DNA from: Nocardioides sp. AX2bis
GTDB lineage: Bacteria; Actinomycetota; Actinomycetes; Propionibacteriales; Nocardioidaceae
NCBI RefSeq assembly: GCF_902506435.1
Contig: NZ_LR733215.1
Span: 1,821,467 to 1,885,466, forward strand
Reading direction: 5' to 3'
DNA: 64,000 bases
Part shown: one piece after another, positions 9,870 through 20,100 of the stretch
Layout of the letters: the number at the start of each line of letters is the position of its first letter
How positions within the stretch are numbered: position 1 is the stretch's first letter
The notes under the pieces: model-generated
Told to the model about the DNA's origin: nothing
Databases searched by the model: none
Seen by the model: the letters and a program-made list of their open reading frames with translations, nothing else
Translations under genes and position numbers: made by a program

Positions 9870-12800
9870 GTGTCCTCGCGCACCCCGCGTCACCCGAGTC
9901 GAAGGCGGGGGCTGGTGGCCTCGGTCACCGGGCTCAGCGTCGCCGTCTCGCCCCTCGTCCTGGGCCTCTCCTCACCGGCGGCGGCCAACCCGCTCGGTGA
10001 CGACCTGGTCATCTCGGAGGTGTACGGCGGTGGCGGCAACTCCGGCGCCACCTTCACCCACGACTTCGTCGAGCTCTACAACCCCACCGACGCGGCGATC
10101 GACGTCGACGGGCTGTCGGTGCAGTACCGCAGCGGCACCAACAGCGGCGCCGGCGTCACGCCCCTGACCGGGGAGGTCGCCCCCGGCGGCTACTACCTGG
10201 TCCAGCAGGCCCAGGGCAGCGGCGGCAGCACGCCGCTGCCGTCGCCCGACGCCACCGGCACACAGGCCATGAGCGGCGGCTCCGGCATCGTCGCGCTCGT
10301 CGAGGGCACCGAGCCGGTCACGCTGAGCCCGACCGCCCCCACCGGCGGCTCGCTGGTCGACCTGGTCGGGTACGGCAGCGCGACGGTCTCCGAGGGCGAC
10401 GTCGACGCCCCGGGCCTGACCAACACCACCTCGGCCTCGCGCGACGCCGACGGCACCGACACCGACGTCAACGGCGCCGACTTCACCGCCGGCGCGGTCG
10501 CGCCGGTCTCCTCGGGCGGCGAGCCCGAGCCCCCGCCGCCGGTCGGGGACGTCACGGTCGCCGAGATCCAGGGCACGGGCACGCAGAGCCCGCTGGTCGG
10601 GCGCGAGGTCACCACCTCCGGCGTCGTCACCGCGCTCTACGACGGCACCTACAACGGATTCTTCCTGCAGACCGCCGGCACCGGCGGCGCCACCGACGCC
10701 ACGCCCGGCGCCTCCGACGCCGTCTTCGTCTACGGCGGACCGGACTTCGACGGGGCCGGGCTCGCGCTCGGCGACTCCGTCGAGGTCACCGGTCAGGTCG
10801 GCGAGTTCGGCGGCGCCACCCAGGTCACCGTCACCGCCGCCGGGATCGCGCCCGTGAGCCCGGCGCTGGCGCCGGTCACCCCGCTCGCCGCGGCGTACCC
10901 GACGACGACCGCGGACCGCGAGGCGCACGAGGGCGAGCTGCTCGCGCCCACCGACGACTTCACCGTCACCAACGTCTTCAGCACCAACCGGTACGCCGAG
11001 ATCGGCCTGGCCACCGGCGACCGCCCGCTCATCCAGCCGACCGAGGTCGCCGACGCCGGCAGCCCCGAGGCCGACGCCGTGGCGGCCGACAACGCCGCCC
11101 GGGGCGTCGTCCTGGACGACGGCGCGAGCATCGACTTCCTTCCGTTCAACGGCGGCGACAACCAGGACGTCCCGCTGCCCTGGCTCTCGCAGCAGAACCC
11201 GGTCCGGGTCGGTGCGGCGGCCGAGCTGGTCGCCCCGGTCGTCCTGGACTACCGCAACAACACCTGGAAGCTGCAGCCCCAGGAGCAGGTGACCGACGAG
11301 GGCCGCGACGTCGCGACCTTCGAGAACACCCGCCCGGAGAACGCGGAGCCGGCCGACGTCGGCGGTGACCTGTCGATCGGCACGTTCAACGTGCTGAACT
11401 ACTTCAACACCACCGGTGCCCAGTTCGAGTCCAACGGCGGCCGCTGCACCTACTACCTGGACCGCGACGACGACCCGGTCTCGGTCAACTCGTGCACGCC
11501 CGACGGCCCCCGCGGCGCGGCCGAGCTGGGCGACTTCCGTCGCCAGCAGGCCAAGATCGTCGAGGCGATCAACACCATGGACACCGACATCGTGTCCCTG
11601 GAGGAGATCGAGAACTCGGTCAAGCTCCTCAAGGAGACCGACCGCGACGACGCCGTCAAGGCGCTGGTGTCGGCCCTGAACACCGACGCCGGCACCCGCC
11701 GCTGGGCCTACGCGGCCTCGCCGGCCGCCGCCGACCTGCCGCCGTTGGCCGAGCAGGACGTCATCCGCAACGCGTTCATCTACGACCCGACCACGGTGCG
11801 CCCGGTGGGCGCGTCCGAGGTGCTCGTGGGCTCGGCGGCGTTCGCCTCCGCGCGCGAGCCGCTGGCCCAGGCCTTCAAGCCGGCCGGTGCCGGCCGGGCC
11901 GACGTGTTCGCGGTGATCGTGAACCACTTCAAGTCCAAGGGCTCCGGCACGCCGGACCCCGACGGGCAGGGAAACGCCAACGACGAGCGCGTGGCCCAGG
12001 CCGCGGCGCTGGCCGACTTCGCCAAGGAGTTCTCGGTCGACCGCGGCACCCGCAAGGTGTTCCTCACCGGTGACTTCAACTCCTACTCCGAGGAGGACCC
12101 GATCCAGCTCCTCGAGGGGGAGGGGTTCTCGAAGCTCGAGTCCGACACCCCGGGCGAGTACAGCTACAGCTTCAGCGGTCTGTCCGGCTCCCTGGACCAC
12201 GTCCTGGCCAGCCCCGCCGCACGGCGGATGGTGACCGGGGTGGACATCTGGGAGACCAACGCCAACGAGTCGGTGGCCTTCCAGTACAGCCGTCGCAACT
12301 ACAACGCGCGGCAGCTCTTCAGCCCCGACGTGTTCGCTGCCTCGGACCACAACCCCGAGGTCGTCGGGCTCAGCACCAGCCCGAGCAACGCCACCGAGGT
12401 GCAGCTGCTGACCACCAACGACTTCCACGGCCGTCTCCAGGCCGACGGGACCATCGCGGGTGCTGCGGTGCTCTCCGGGGCGGTCAAGCAGCTTCGCTCG
12501 GAGAACCCGAACACCGTGTTCGCCGCCGCCGGTGACCTGATCGGGGCGTCGACCTTCGCCTCCTTCATCGCCGAGGACAAGCCGACGATCGACTCGCTCA
12601 ACGAGGCCGGCCTCGACGTCTCCGCGGTGGGCAACCACGAGTTCGACCAGGGCTACGACGACCTCACCGGTCGCGTGCTGGCGCCCGAGTCCGCCGAGAA
12701 CCCCAACGGTGGCGCGGAGTGGGAGTACCTGGGCGCCAACGTCCGCTTCAAGGACGACGGCTCCCCGGCCCTGGACGGCACCTGGATCCAGGACTTCGGC

Positions 12801-14597
12801 GGCACCGAGATCGGCTTCGTCGGCGCGGTCACCGAGGACCTCCCGTCCCTGGTGTCCCCGACCGGCATCGAGCAGCTCGAGATCACCGACGTCGTCGACG
12901 AGACCAACGCGGCCGCGGCCGACCTCAAGGCCGAGGGTGCCGACGTCGTCGTGCTGCTCGTCCACGAGGGCGCGCCCGGGACCGACTGCACCACCTTCGA
13001 CGACGACCCGTCCTCGAAGTGGGGCAGCATCGTGACCGGCGTCAACGACGACGTCGACGCGATCGTCTCCGGCCACACCCACCTGGCCTACGACTGCTCC
13101 CTGCCCGTCGAGGGCTGGGCCGACCGCGACGTCACCGAGCGTCCCGTCGTCTCGGCCGGCCAGTACGGCACCAACCTCAACCGGATCCGCTTCGAGGTCG
13201 ACTCGTTCACCGGTCAGCTGCTGGACGTCGAGCAGGACCTCCTGCCGCTGGCCGGCAACTACCCGGCCGACCCGGCCGTGACGAAGATCGTCGCCGACGC
13301 GGTCGCCGAGGCCAAGGTGCTCGGCGCCGAGCAGCTCGGTGACATCACCGGCACCTTCAGCCGGGCCAAGCTGGCCGACGGCACCACCGACAACCGCGGT
13401 GGCGAGTCGACGCTGGGCAACCTGGTCGCCGAGATCCAGCAGTGGGCGACCGAGGCCGACAACCGGGGCGCCGCGCAGGTCGCGTTCATGAACCCCGGCG
13501 GTCTGCGGGCCGACCTCACCGGGCTGATCGAGCAGGGCTCGCCCCGCCCGGTCACCTACGAGCAGGCCGCCACGGTCCAGCCGTTCGCCAACACGCTGGT
13601 CAACCAGCAGATGACCGGTGCGCAGATCAAGGCGGCCCTGGAGCAGCAGTGGCAGCCCGACGGCGCGTCACGGCCGTTCCTGAAGCTCGGGATCTCGGAG
13701 GGGTTCACCTACACCTACGACCCCGAGGCCGCCCGCGGCGAGCACGTCCTGGACATGCGCCTGGACGGCGAGCCCGTCGACCTGGCGACGTCCTACTCGG
13801 TCACGGTCAACTCCTTCCTGGCCGGCGGGGGTGACGACTTCGCGGCCTTCCGCGAGGCCGCCGCGACCGGGAGCCCGCAGGACACCGGCGTGACCGACCT
13901 GCAGGCCACGGTGGACTTCCTCGAGGAGTTCGCGACCGAGCAGCCCCTGGCCGTGGACTACTCCCAGCGCGCGGTCGGCACCCAGCTGTCCGCCGCCGAG
14001 GTCGCCCCGGGCGACACGCTCACCCTCGACCTGTCGTCGCTGTCGATGACCGGCCGGGGCGACGTGACCGACGACGAGGTGACGGTGCTGCTCGACGGCA
14101 CCGAGCTGGCCACCGCGCCGGTGGTCACGCAGCCGCAGACCGCGCTGCCCGGTTACGACGAGGTCGGCACCGCCACGGCGGAGGTGACCCTGCCCGACGC
14201 CGTCGAGGCCGGCACCGCCGAGCTGACGGTCGTCGGGGAGGAGACGGGCACCGAGGTGGTCGTCCCCGTGCAGGTCACCGGTGACGGGGGCGAGCCGGGT
14301 GACCCGGCCACGCCGACGATCGCGGTCGACCACCAGCCCAGGCCGGTGATCGCCGGGGAGACCCGGGCGCGTCTGTTCGTCGACGTCACCGCCGAGGGTG
14401 CCGAGGCGAGCGGCCAGGTCCGCGTCAAGGTCCAGGGCCGCACCGCGCGCCTGCTCGACCTCGACGAGACCGGCAGCGTCGTCACCCGGCTGGGCCGCTT
14501 CGGCCAGCCGGGCGCCAAGACGGTGCGGGTGGTCTACCTCGGGGACGAGGACGTCGCTCGCGGCGTCGTCGAGCACACCATCCGGGTGCGCCGCTAG
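9870..14597 (+). CDS. Secreted multidomain ExeM/NucH-type nuclease fused to a 5'-nucleotidase
   Basis: 1575 residues from a GTG. A twin-Arg-containing basic N-region (SRRRGL) and hydrophobic core end near SSPAAAN, so it is exported. Domains in order: lamin-tail domain (about 45-165); OB-fold nucleic-acid domain (about 225-310); endonuclease/exonuclease/phosphatase domain (about 500-835) with GTFNVLNYF, SLEEIEN, NHFKSKGSGT, TGDFNSY and LDHVLAS; metallophosphatase domain (about 845-1090) with TNDFHGRL, GNHEFDQG and SGHTHLAYDC; 5'-nucleotidase C-terminal domain (about 1150-1345); and one or two Ig-like beta domains to the end. It could digest extracellular DNA to nucleotides and then dephosphorylate them, scavenging phosphate and nucleosides. 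No sortase motif is visible. A strong hairpin terminator follows. Confidence 0.93.
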   Translation: MSSRTPRHPSRRRGLVASVTGLSVAVSPLVLGLSSPAAANPLGDDLVISEVYGGGGNSGATFTHDFVELYNPTDAAIDVDGLSVQYRSGTNSGAGVTPLTGEVAPGGYYLVQQAQGSGGSTPLPSPDATGTQAMSGGSGIVALVEGTEPVTLSPTAPTGGSLVDLVGYGSATVSEGDVDAPGLTNTTSASRDADGTDTDVNGADFTAGAVAPVSSGGEPEPPPPVGDVTVAEIQGTGTQSPLVGREVTTSGVVTALYDGTYNGFFLQTAGTGGATDATPGASDAVFVYGGPDFDGAGLALGDSVEVTGQVGEFGGATQVTVTAAGIAPVSPALAPVTPLAAAYPTTTADREAHEGELLAPTDDFTVTNVFSTNRYAEIGLATGDRPLIQPTEVADAGSPEADAVAADNAARGVVLDDGASIDFLPFNGGDNQDVPLPWLSQQNPVRVGAAAELVAPVVLDYRNNTWKLQPQEQVTDEGRDVATFENTRPENAEPADVGGDLSIGTFNVLNYFNTTGAQFESNGGRCTYYLDRDDDPVSVNSCTPDGPRGAAELGDFRRQQAKIVEAINTMDTDIVSLEEIENSVKLLKETDRDDAVKALVSALNTDAGTRRWAYAASPAAADLPPLAEQDVIRNAFIYDPTTVRPVGASEVLVGSAAFASAREPLAQAFKPAGAGRADVFAVIVNHFKSKGSGTPDPDGQGNANDERVAQAAALADFAKEFSVDRGTRKVFLTGDFNSYSEEDPIQLLEGEGFSKLESDTPGEYSYSFSGLSGSLDHVLASPAARRMVTGVDIWETNANESVAFQYSRRNYNARQLFSPDVFAASDHNPEVVGLSTSPSNATEVQLLTTNDFHGRLQADGTIAGAAVLSGAVKQLRSENPNTVFAAAGDLIGASTFASFIAEDKPTIDSLNEAGLDVSAVGNHEFDQGYDDLTGRVLAPESAENPNGGAEWEYLGANVRFKDDGSPALDGTWIQDFGGTEIGFVGAVTEDLPSLVSPTGIEQLEITDVVDETNAAAADLKAEGADVVVLLVHEGAPGTDCTTFDDDPSSKWGSIVTGVNDDVDAIVSGHTHLAYDCSLPVEGWADRDVTERPVVSAGQYGTNLNRIRFEVDSFTGQLLDVEQDLLPLAGNYPADPAVTKIVADAVAEAKVLGAEQLGDITGTFSRAKLADGTTDNRGGESTLGNLVAEIQQWATEADNRGAAQVAFMNPGGLRADLTGLIEQGSPRPVTYEQAATVQPFANTLVNQQMTGAQIKAALEQQWQPDGASRPFLKLGISEGFTYTYDPEAARGEHVLDMRLDGEPVDLATSYSVTVNSFLAGGGDDFAAFREAAATGSPQDTGVTDLQATVDFLEEFATEQPLAVDYSQRAVGTQLSAAEVAPGDTLTLDLSSLSMTGRGDVTDDEVTVLLDGTELATAPVVTQPQTALPGYDEVGTATAEVTLPDAVEAGTAELTVVGEETGTEVVVPVQVTGDGGEPGDPATPTIAVDHQPRPVIAGETRARLFVDVTAEGAEASGQVRVKVQGRTARLLDLDETGSVVTRLGRFGQPGAKTVRVVYLGDEDVARGVVEHTIRVRR

Positions 14598-14629
14598 AGC
14601 AGCGCCGCACAGCGGTAGGGAGCAACAGC

Positions 14630-14657
14630 AGGGGGTCGGCGTCCGCGCCGGCCCCCT
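14630..14657 (+). terminator. Stem-loop terminator after the nuclease gene
   Basis: A 12-bp stem (AGGGGGTCGGCG paired with CGCCGGCCCCCT, one G-U pair) closes a TCCG tetraloop 33 nt after the stop codon. There is no T-run, as is usual in actinobacteria. Confidence 0.75.
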
Positions 14658-14783
14658 GTGCCGTGCCCCGAGGGGGCCCGGGGGGTGAGCCGGGCGAGCA
14701 GGAAGAACGGGGGACCTTGTAGCGTTGAGTCCCACGAGCCGGTCACCGCAGCCCAGCCCGCCGACCACCGAGGGGAGAACGTC

Positions 14784-15116
14784 ATGGTCTTGTTCCGCCG
14801 CTTCCTCGGCGACGTGCTGCGCGGACACCGCGTCGAGCAGGGGCTGACCCTGCGTCAGCTCTCGCAGGAGGCCCGCGTCAGCCTCGGCTACATCTCCGAG
14901 ATCGAGCGCGGTCAGAAGGAGGCGTCGTCGGAGCTGCTGGCCTCGCTGTGCGGCGCGCTGGACCTGCCGCTCTCCGACGTCCTGCGCGACGTCTCCGACG
15001 CGATCGTGCTGGAGGAGGCCGCGACCCGGCCCGTGCCGCTGCCGGTCACCGTCAAGGTCCCGGTCCGCGTCCCCGCCCCGGGCACCGCGCCCGACGTGGT
15101 CGCCTCCGCCGCCTGA
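14784..15116 (+). CDS. clgR: ClgR-type HTH transcriptional regulator
   Basis: 110 residues. It is an XRE-type helix-turn-helix protein (about residues 8-65) containing LRQLSQEARVSLGYISEIER and LLASLCGALDLPLSDVL, which closely resembles the mycobacterial/streptomycete regulator ClgR. ClgR activates clp protease and, in some species, DNA-repair genes, and is itself degraded by Clp. The C-terminus ends in small hydrophobic residues (VASAA), as in ClgR proteins that are ClpP substrates. GGGGAGAA lies just upstream of the ATG. The pgsA side and the downstream nei2-lhr-recA neighbourhood match its usual place. Confidence 0.88.
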   Translation: MVLFRRFLGDVLRGHRVEQGLTLRQLSQEARVSLGYISEIERGQKEASSELLASLCGALDLPLSDVLRDVSDAIVLEEAATRPVPLPVTVKVPVRVPAPGTAPDVVASAA

Positions 15117-15118
15117 CG

Positions 15119-15206
15119 CCGAGATGACGCTCGCGGACAGCCGAGATGACGGTTGCGGACAGCCGAGATGACGCTCGCGGCGCGTCGAGGTGACGCTCGC
15201 GGCGCG
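15119..15206. repeat. Four tandem 22-bp units, left arm of an inverted repeat pair
   Basis: Units begin at 15119, 15141, 15163 and 15185; each starts with (C/T)CGAGATGACG or a close variant and continues GCTCGCGG or GGTTGCGG. The first unit begins 2 nt after the clgR stop. The same units occur in opposite orientation at 16246-16311, enclosing one lipoprotein gene. Confidence 0.85.
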
Positions 15207-15235
15207 ATGACTGCCGGGCGGAGTCCCTCCCGGCG

Positions 15236-16198
15236 TCACCGGTCGAGCCAGGCGAACCCGAGGCCGTAGCCCCGGTCGCTGCGGATGGTCGTCGAACACT
15301 CCGAGTCGATGATCGTCACCGCGCGGCGGGTGCCGGTCCGGTCCTCGACGACGGCGGTGTAGGTCTGGTCGGGGCTGCCCGCGCAGTCGACGACGCCCCC
15401 GGCGATCGCGTGCAGCCCGATCCGGGCGCGCTCGGCCTCCTCGACGGGCAGGTCCCGGATGCTCGGCTCGTCGTCCTCGGCGCCGCGCGGCCAGGTGCAG
15501 AGGATTCCGCGTACTGCCGGCAGCGGCATGACCATCGGGGCACGCCGACCGAGCAGGTAGCCGGTGTCGAACGAGGCTGACGGACCGTCGACGTCGACGC
15601 TGTCGGGCCTGCGCTGGTTCTCCGGGCAGACGAGCGGGAGGCCGCTGGTGGCGTCGCCGAACTGGTCGGCGTACTGGCGTCCGAACGCTGCCATCAACGT
15701 CCCGTACACCCCGAGCGCGTCGGGGCCGCCGACCCACGCTCCGCTGGTGGGCACCTGTCCGGCGCAGTCCGGGTCCGTGTGCCCGACGACGGTGGTGACG
15801 CCTCCGCCGGCGTACCCGAACTGGACCCGGTAGGTGCGGCCGTGGAACCTGCCGCAGCGGGCCGGTGCCGGGAGGTCTCGCTCGACGAGCTCGGTCAGGA
15901 CGGCGAGGTCCTCCACGTGCGTGGTCAGGGCGTCGGACGGCACCTCGGCCGGCGCCGTACGTCCCTCGGGCCCGGGGCAGAACCTCGCCCAGAGCGGCGT
16001 GCCGTCGATGCTCTCCCGCGTCGCATCGGCGGTGTCAAGGCACGCGTCGGGAGCCGGGCCGCCGGACGAACGGGTCTCACGCGGAGGGGCAGGTTCTCGC
16101 CCGTCCGTCGCCCCGGTGACGGCGCACCCCGTCGACCAGCCGCCGGTCAGGGCCAGGACCAGGGCCACCCCCGTACGCCCCCACCTCGTCGTCGACAC
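15236..16198 (-). CDS. Putative secreted lipoprotein of unknown function
   Basis: 320 residues. The N-terminus has Arg residues, a hydrophobic core and STGC, giving a probable lipidated Cys25 (the lipobox is not the strongest form). The mature part has several cysteines spread through it, which would suit disulfides outside the cell, and repeated aromatic/Gly motifs (FGYAGGGVTTVVGHTD). I do not recognise the family. It is convergent with clgR and sits alone between two inverted arrays of 22-bp repeats, upstream of which lies nei2 on the same strand. That setting suggests an inserted gene rather than part of the conserved clgR-nei2-lhr block, which is inference. Confidence 0.75.
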   Translation of the reverse strand: MSTTRWGRTGVALVLALTGGWSTGCAVTGATDGREPAPPRETRSSGGPAPDACLDTADATRESIDGTPLWARFCPGPEGRTAPAEVPSDALTTHVEDLAVLTELVERDLPAPARCGRFHGRTYRVQFGYAGGGVTTVVGHTDPDCAGQVPTSGAWVGGPDALGVYGTLMAAFGRQYADQFGDATSGLPLVCPENQRRPDSVDVDGPSASFDTGYLLGRRAPMVMPLPAVRGILCTWPRGAEDDEPSIRDLPVEEAERARIGLHAIAGGVVDCAGSPDQTYTAVVEDRTGTRRAVTIIDSECSTTIRSDRGYGLGFAWLDR

Positions 16199-16245
16199 AC
16201 CCCTGTGACGTCGCGAGGCGACGGGAGGTTCCCCCTGCCGCCGAG

Positions 16246-16311
16246 GTGTCCGGAAACGTCATCTCGACTGTCCGCAACCGTCATCTCGGCTGTCCGCGAG
16301 CGTCATCTCGG
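16246..16311. repeat. Three tandem 22-bp units, right arm of the inverted repeat pair
   Basis: Units occupy 16246-16267, 16268-16289 and 16290-16311, reading CCGAGATGACGCTCGCGG on the minus strand in the unit nearest nei2. The first two match the left array almost base for base; the third is diverged. The nei2 stop codon lies inside unit 16290-16311. Confidence 0.85.
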
Positions 16312-17106
16312 CTGGCAGCGCGGGCACCAGAAGGTGATCCGCTCGCGCCCGGCCGGGCCGAGCTCGCCGACCTCGATCCGGGTGCCGCAGCGCCGGCACG
16401 GCTGACCGCCGCGGGCGTAGACCCACATCGGCCGGCGCAGGTCGCCGGTGGTGGCCTGGGTCGCCCGCTCCTTGTTCATCACCAGCAGCCGGTGGCCCAG
16501 GTCGACCAGCCCGGCCGACCCGGGCGGGTCCGGCACCTGCGAGAACGGGGTGGTGGGGTCGAGGCCGCGCAGGAACAGGATCTCGGCGGCGTACATGTTG
16601 CCGATCCCGGCCACGCAGGTCTGGTCGAGCAGCGCCTCGTGCACCGAGCGCTCCGGGCCGGCGCGGAGGCGTCGTACGGCCTCGTCCCGGTCGGCCTCGC
16701 CCCAGCCCGGTCCCAGCAGGTCGGGCCCGACGTGGCCGACCACGCTGTCCTCGTCGGCGGTGGCCACCAGCTCGACGACGCCGAGGGAGAAGCCGACCGC
16801 GGTGACGGCGTCGGTGCCGAGCACGACGCGGGCCTGGTGCGCCGGGCGTCCCCACCGCTGTCCCGGGCGGAGGAGGTGCCAGGAGCCCTCCATCCGCAGG
16901 TGGGTGTGCAGGGTCCAGTCGCCGGAGTCGTGCCGCAGCCGGGTCAGCAGGTGCTTGCCGCGGGAGCGGGTACGCACGACGTGGGCGCCGACGAGGTCGA
17001 CGGTGGCCAGCTGCGGCACCCGCAGGTCGGCGACCTCGAGCACCCGGCCCGTCAGCGCGCGGTGCAGCGACCGGGCGGTGCGCCAGACGGTGTCCCCCTC
17101 AGGCAC
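16303..17106 (-). CDS. nei2: Fpg/Nei-family DNA glycosylase/AP lyase (Nei2-like)
   Basis: 267 residues. Starts MPEGDT, so after Met removal Pro is the N-terminal nucleophile and Glu3 is catalytic; K51 (RGKHLL) matches the conserved beta-turn Lys. A helix-2-turn-helix region (VAGIGNMYAAEILF) and a complete C-terminal zinc finger (C237, C240, C261, C264) follow. The PEGDT start points to the Nei side of the family, which removes oxidised pyrimidines. It overlaps lhr by 8 nt; lhr and nei2 are also neighbours in mycobacteria. The stop codon is supplied by the 22-bp repeat downstream. Confidence 0.93.
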   Translation of the reverse strand: MPEGDTVWRTARSLHRALTGRVLEVADLRVPQLATVDLVGAHVVRTRSRGKHLLTRLRHDSGDWTLHTHLRMEGSWHLLRPGQRWGRPAHQARVVLGTDAVTAVGFSLGVVELVATADEDSVVGHVGPDLLGPGWGEADRDEAVRRLRAGPERSVHEALLDQTCVAGIGNMYAAEILFLRGLDPTTPFSQVPDPPGSAGLVDLGHRLLVMNKERATQATTGDLRRPMWVYARGGQPCRRCGTRIEVGELGPAGRERITFWCPRCQPR

Positions 17107-20100
17107 GCAGCCGCAGCCCCTTCGGCGTGGCCACGAACCCGGCGCCGTCCAGCGCGGTGCGCAGCGGGGTGGTGCCGCGCCCGAGCAGCTGCTCGCCGTC
17201 GGCGCGCTCGACGGTGAGCCGGCCCAGCGACCCGCGGGTGGCGGCTGCGGCCAGGGCGGTGGCCGCGGGACCCAGCCGGCGGTCGTCGTCGGTCCAGGTC
17301 AGCAGGGTCCGTCCGCCGCGCTCGACGTAGAGCACGAGCTCGCCGTCGACGAGGACGACCAGCGCCCCGGCCTTGCGCCCGGGCCGGTGGCCCTTGCCGC
17401 CCTCGGCGTCGCCGCCCTCACCCGCGCCACCCTGGGCCTCGGCGTCGCGCTCGGGCCAGGGGAGGGCGGCGCCGTACGGGTTCGCGGGGTCGGTGGCAGC
17501 CAGCGCGACCGCGACGGGGGCCGCGTCGGGCCCGACCTCGCTGAAGGTGCGCAGCCGGTCGATCGCCCCGGCGGTGCCGAACTGGGCGGCGCCGAGGCCC
17601 TCGACGAAGTAGCCGCGGCGACAGCGGCCGGACTCCTCGAAGGTCGACAGCACGCGGTAGACCGCGGCGAAGCCGCCGATGATCCGCTCGTTGACCACGG
17701 CGCCCCGGATGACGACGCCGTGCCGGTCGAGCAGCCGCTCGGCGGTGCCGGCACCGCGGCGCACGACGTCGAGGTCGAGCTCGGGCAGCACCGACCACCG
17801 TCCGGCCGCCTGCGGGGGACCGGTGCGCGAGGGCATCGCGCGCCCGGCCGACCCGGCGCGGCGGGTGCGGGCCGGCGCCCGGCGGGTGCGGTGCGTGCCG
17901 GCGCTGCCGCGGGTCAGCGAGCGCAGCGGGGCCAGGGTGTCGTTGGTGACGCGGCCCGACCAGACCAGGCCCCACAGCGCGTCGGCCAGGGCGCCGTCGG
18001 CCGTCTTCGGCAGGACCTGGCCCACCGTGGTGGCCAGCTGGCGGAAGAACCAGGCGCCGCCGGGGGCCAGCGCGTCGAGGACGGCCTGCTGCAACTCGGT
18101 GGGCGGCTCGTCGTCGGGCTCGGGCAGGGTCAGCGCGGCCTGGTCGGCGAGGTGGAGCGAGACCCAGCCGTCGCTGCCGGGCAGCGTGCCGTGCCCGGCC
18201 CACACCAGCTCGCCGGTCGCGGTCAGCTCGTCGAGGAACGCCGGCTCGTAGTCGCGCACCCGCGCGGGCAGGACCAGGGACTCGAGCGCGGAGGCCGGCA
18301 CGGGCGCCCCGGCCAGCTGCTCGACGACGGCGAGGACGCCGTCGACGCCGCGGTGGCGCCCGCCGGGCCCCTTGGTCGTCGTGACGCCCTGCCAGGCCGG
18401 CAGGAAGCGGCCCAGGGCGGCCGGGTCGACCGGCTCGACCTCCTGCCGCAGCCGGGCCAGGCTGCGCCGCCGCAGCCGGCGCAGCACCTCGGCGTCGCAC
18501 CACTCCTGGCCGCTCGCGCCCGGCCGGAACTCGCCCTCGACGATCCGCCCCTGGCTGCCGAGCCGCTGGAGGGTGTGCCGGACCACGGCGGTGCCGAGCC
18601 CCAGCCGGGTCGCCACGTCCTCGACGGTGAACGGCCCGTGCGTACGGCCGTGGCGGGCGACCAGGTCGGCCAGCGGGTCCTCGACGGTCTCGGAGAACAC
18701 GTCGGGCGTCCCGGGCGGCACGGGCACCCCGAGCCCGTCGCGCAGCCGGCCGACGTCCTCGACGGCTGCCCACCGGTCCTCCCCGCCCATCCGCACGGCC
18801 ACCAGGCGCCGCTGCGTGCCGAGCGTGGCGGTCCACTCCTCGACGGCGTCGGCGACGTCGGGCCGGGTGCGCTCGCGCAGCTCGGCGGTCGAGAGCGGGC
18901 CGAGCACGCGGACCAGGTCGGCCACTCCCTCCGCGTCACGGATCCGGCGGTCCTCGGCCAGCCGCTGCAGCTCGGCCTCGACCTCGGTCAGCACCGCGGG
19001 GTCGAGCAGCTCGCGCAGCTCGGCACGGCCGAGCAGCTCGGCCAGCAGGCCCTGGTCCAGGGAGAGCGCGGCGGCGCGGCGCTCGGCGATGGGGGAGTCG
19101 CCCTCGTAGACGAACTGGGCGACGTAGCCGAACAGCAGGCTGCGGGCGTACGGCGACGGGCTGGTCGTCGAGGCCTCCACGACCGAGACCTCGCGCCGCT
19201 CGACCCGTCGCATCAGCGTGGTCAGCGCGGGGAGGTCGTAGACGTCCTGCAGGCACTCGCGGACGGCCTCGAGCACGATCGGGAACGACGGGTACTTGGA
19301 GGCCACCTCGAGCAGGGCGGCCGAGCGCTGCCGCTGCTGCCACAGCGGCGAGCGGCGGCCGGGGTCGCGCCGCGGCAGCAGCAGGGCGCGGGCCGCGCAC
19401 TCCCGGAAGCGGGAGGCGAACAGCGAGGAGCCGCCGACCTCGGTGGTGACGACCTGCTCGATCTCCTCGGGGTCGAAGACCACGACCTCGCCCGTGGGCG
19501 GCTCGGCCTCGGTGTCGGGGATGCGCACGACGATGCCGTCGTCGGAGGCCACGGCCTGGCCGTCCACGCCGTACCGCTCGCGGAGCCGGGCGTTGATGGC
19601 CAGCGCCCACGGTGCGTGGACCGGGGTGCCGTAGGGGGAGTGGAGGACCAGGCGCCAGTCGCCGAGCTCGTCGCGGAAGCGCTCGACGAGCAGCGTGGTG
19701 TCCGAGGGCAGCACCGACGTCGCGTCGAGCTGCTCGTGGAGGTACGTCACCAGGTTGCCGGCGGCGAACTCGTCGAGACCGTCGGCGCGGGCCCGCTCGA
19801 CCGCCTTCTCCCGCGGCATCGAGCCCAGCTCCCGGGTGTAGCCGCCGACGGCCTCGCCCAGCTCGGCCGGGCGGCCCAGGGAGTCGCCGCGCCAGAACGG
19901 CAGCCGGCCGGGGACGCCGGGGGCGGGGCTGACCAGCACCCGGTCGTGCGTGATGTCCTCGATCCGCCAGCTGGTCGCGCCGAGCGCGAAGACGTCGCCG
20001 ACGCGGGACTCGTAGACCATCTCCTCGTCGAGCTCCCCGACGCGGCGCCCGGGGCCCTCGCCGCCGGCGAGGAAGACACCGAAGAGCCCGCGGTCGGGGA

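Noticed and set aside
9972..13082. Minus-strand open frame of about 1000 codons opposite the nuclease
   Set aside because: Low-complexity shadow; the plus strand has all catalytic motifs.
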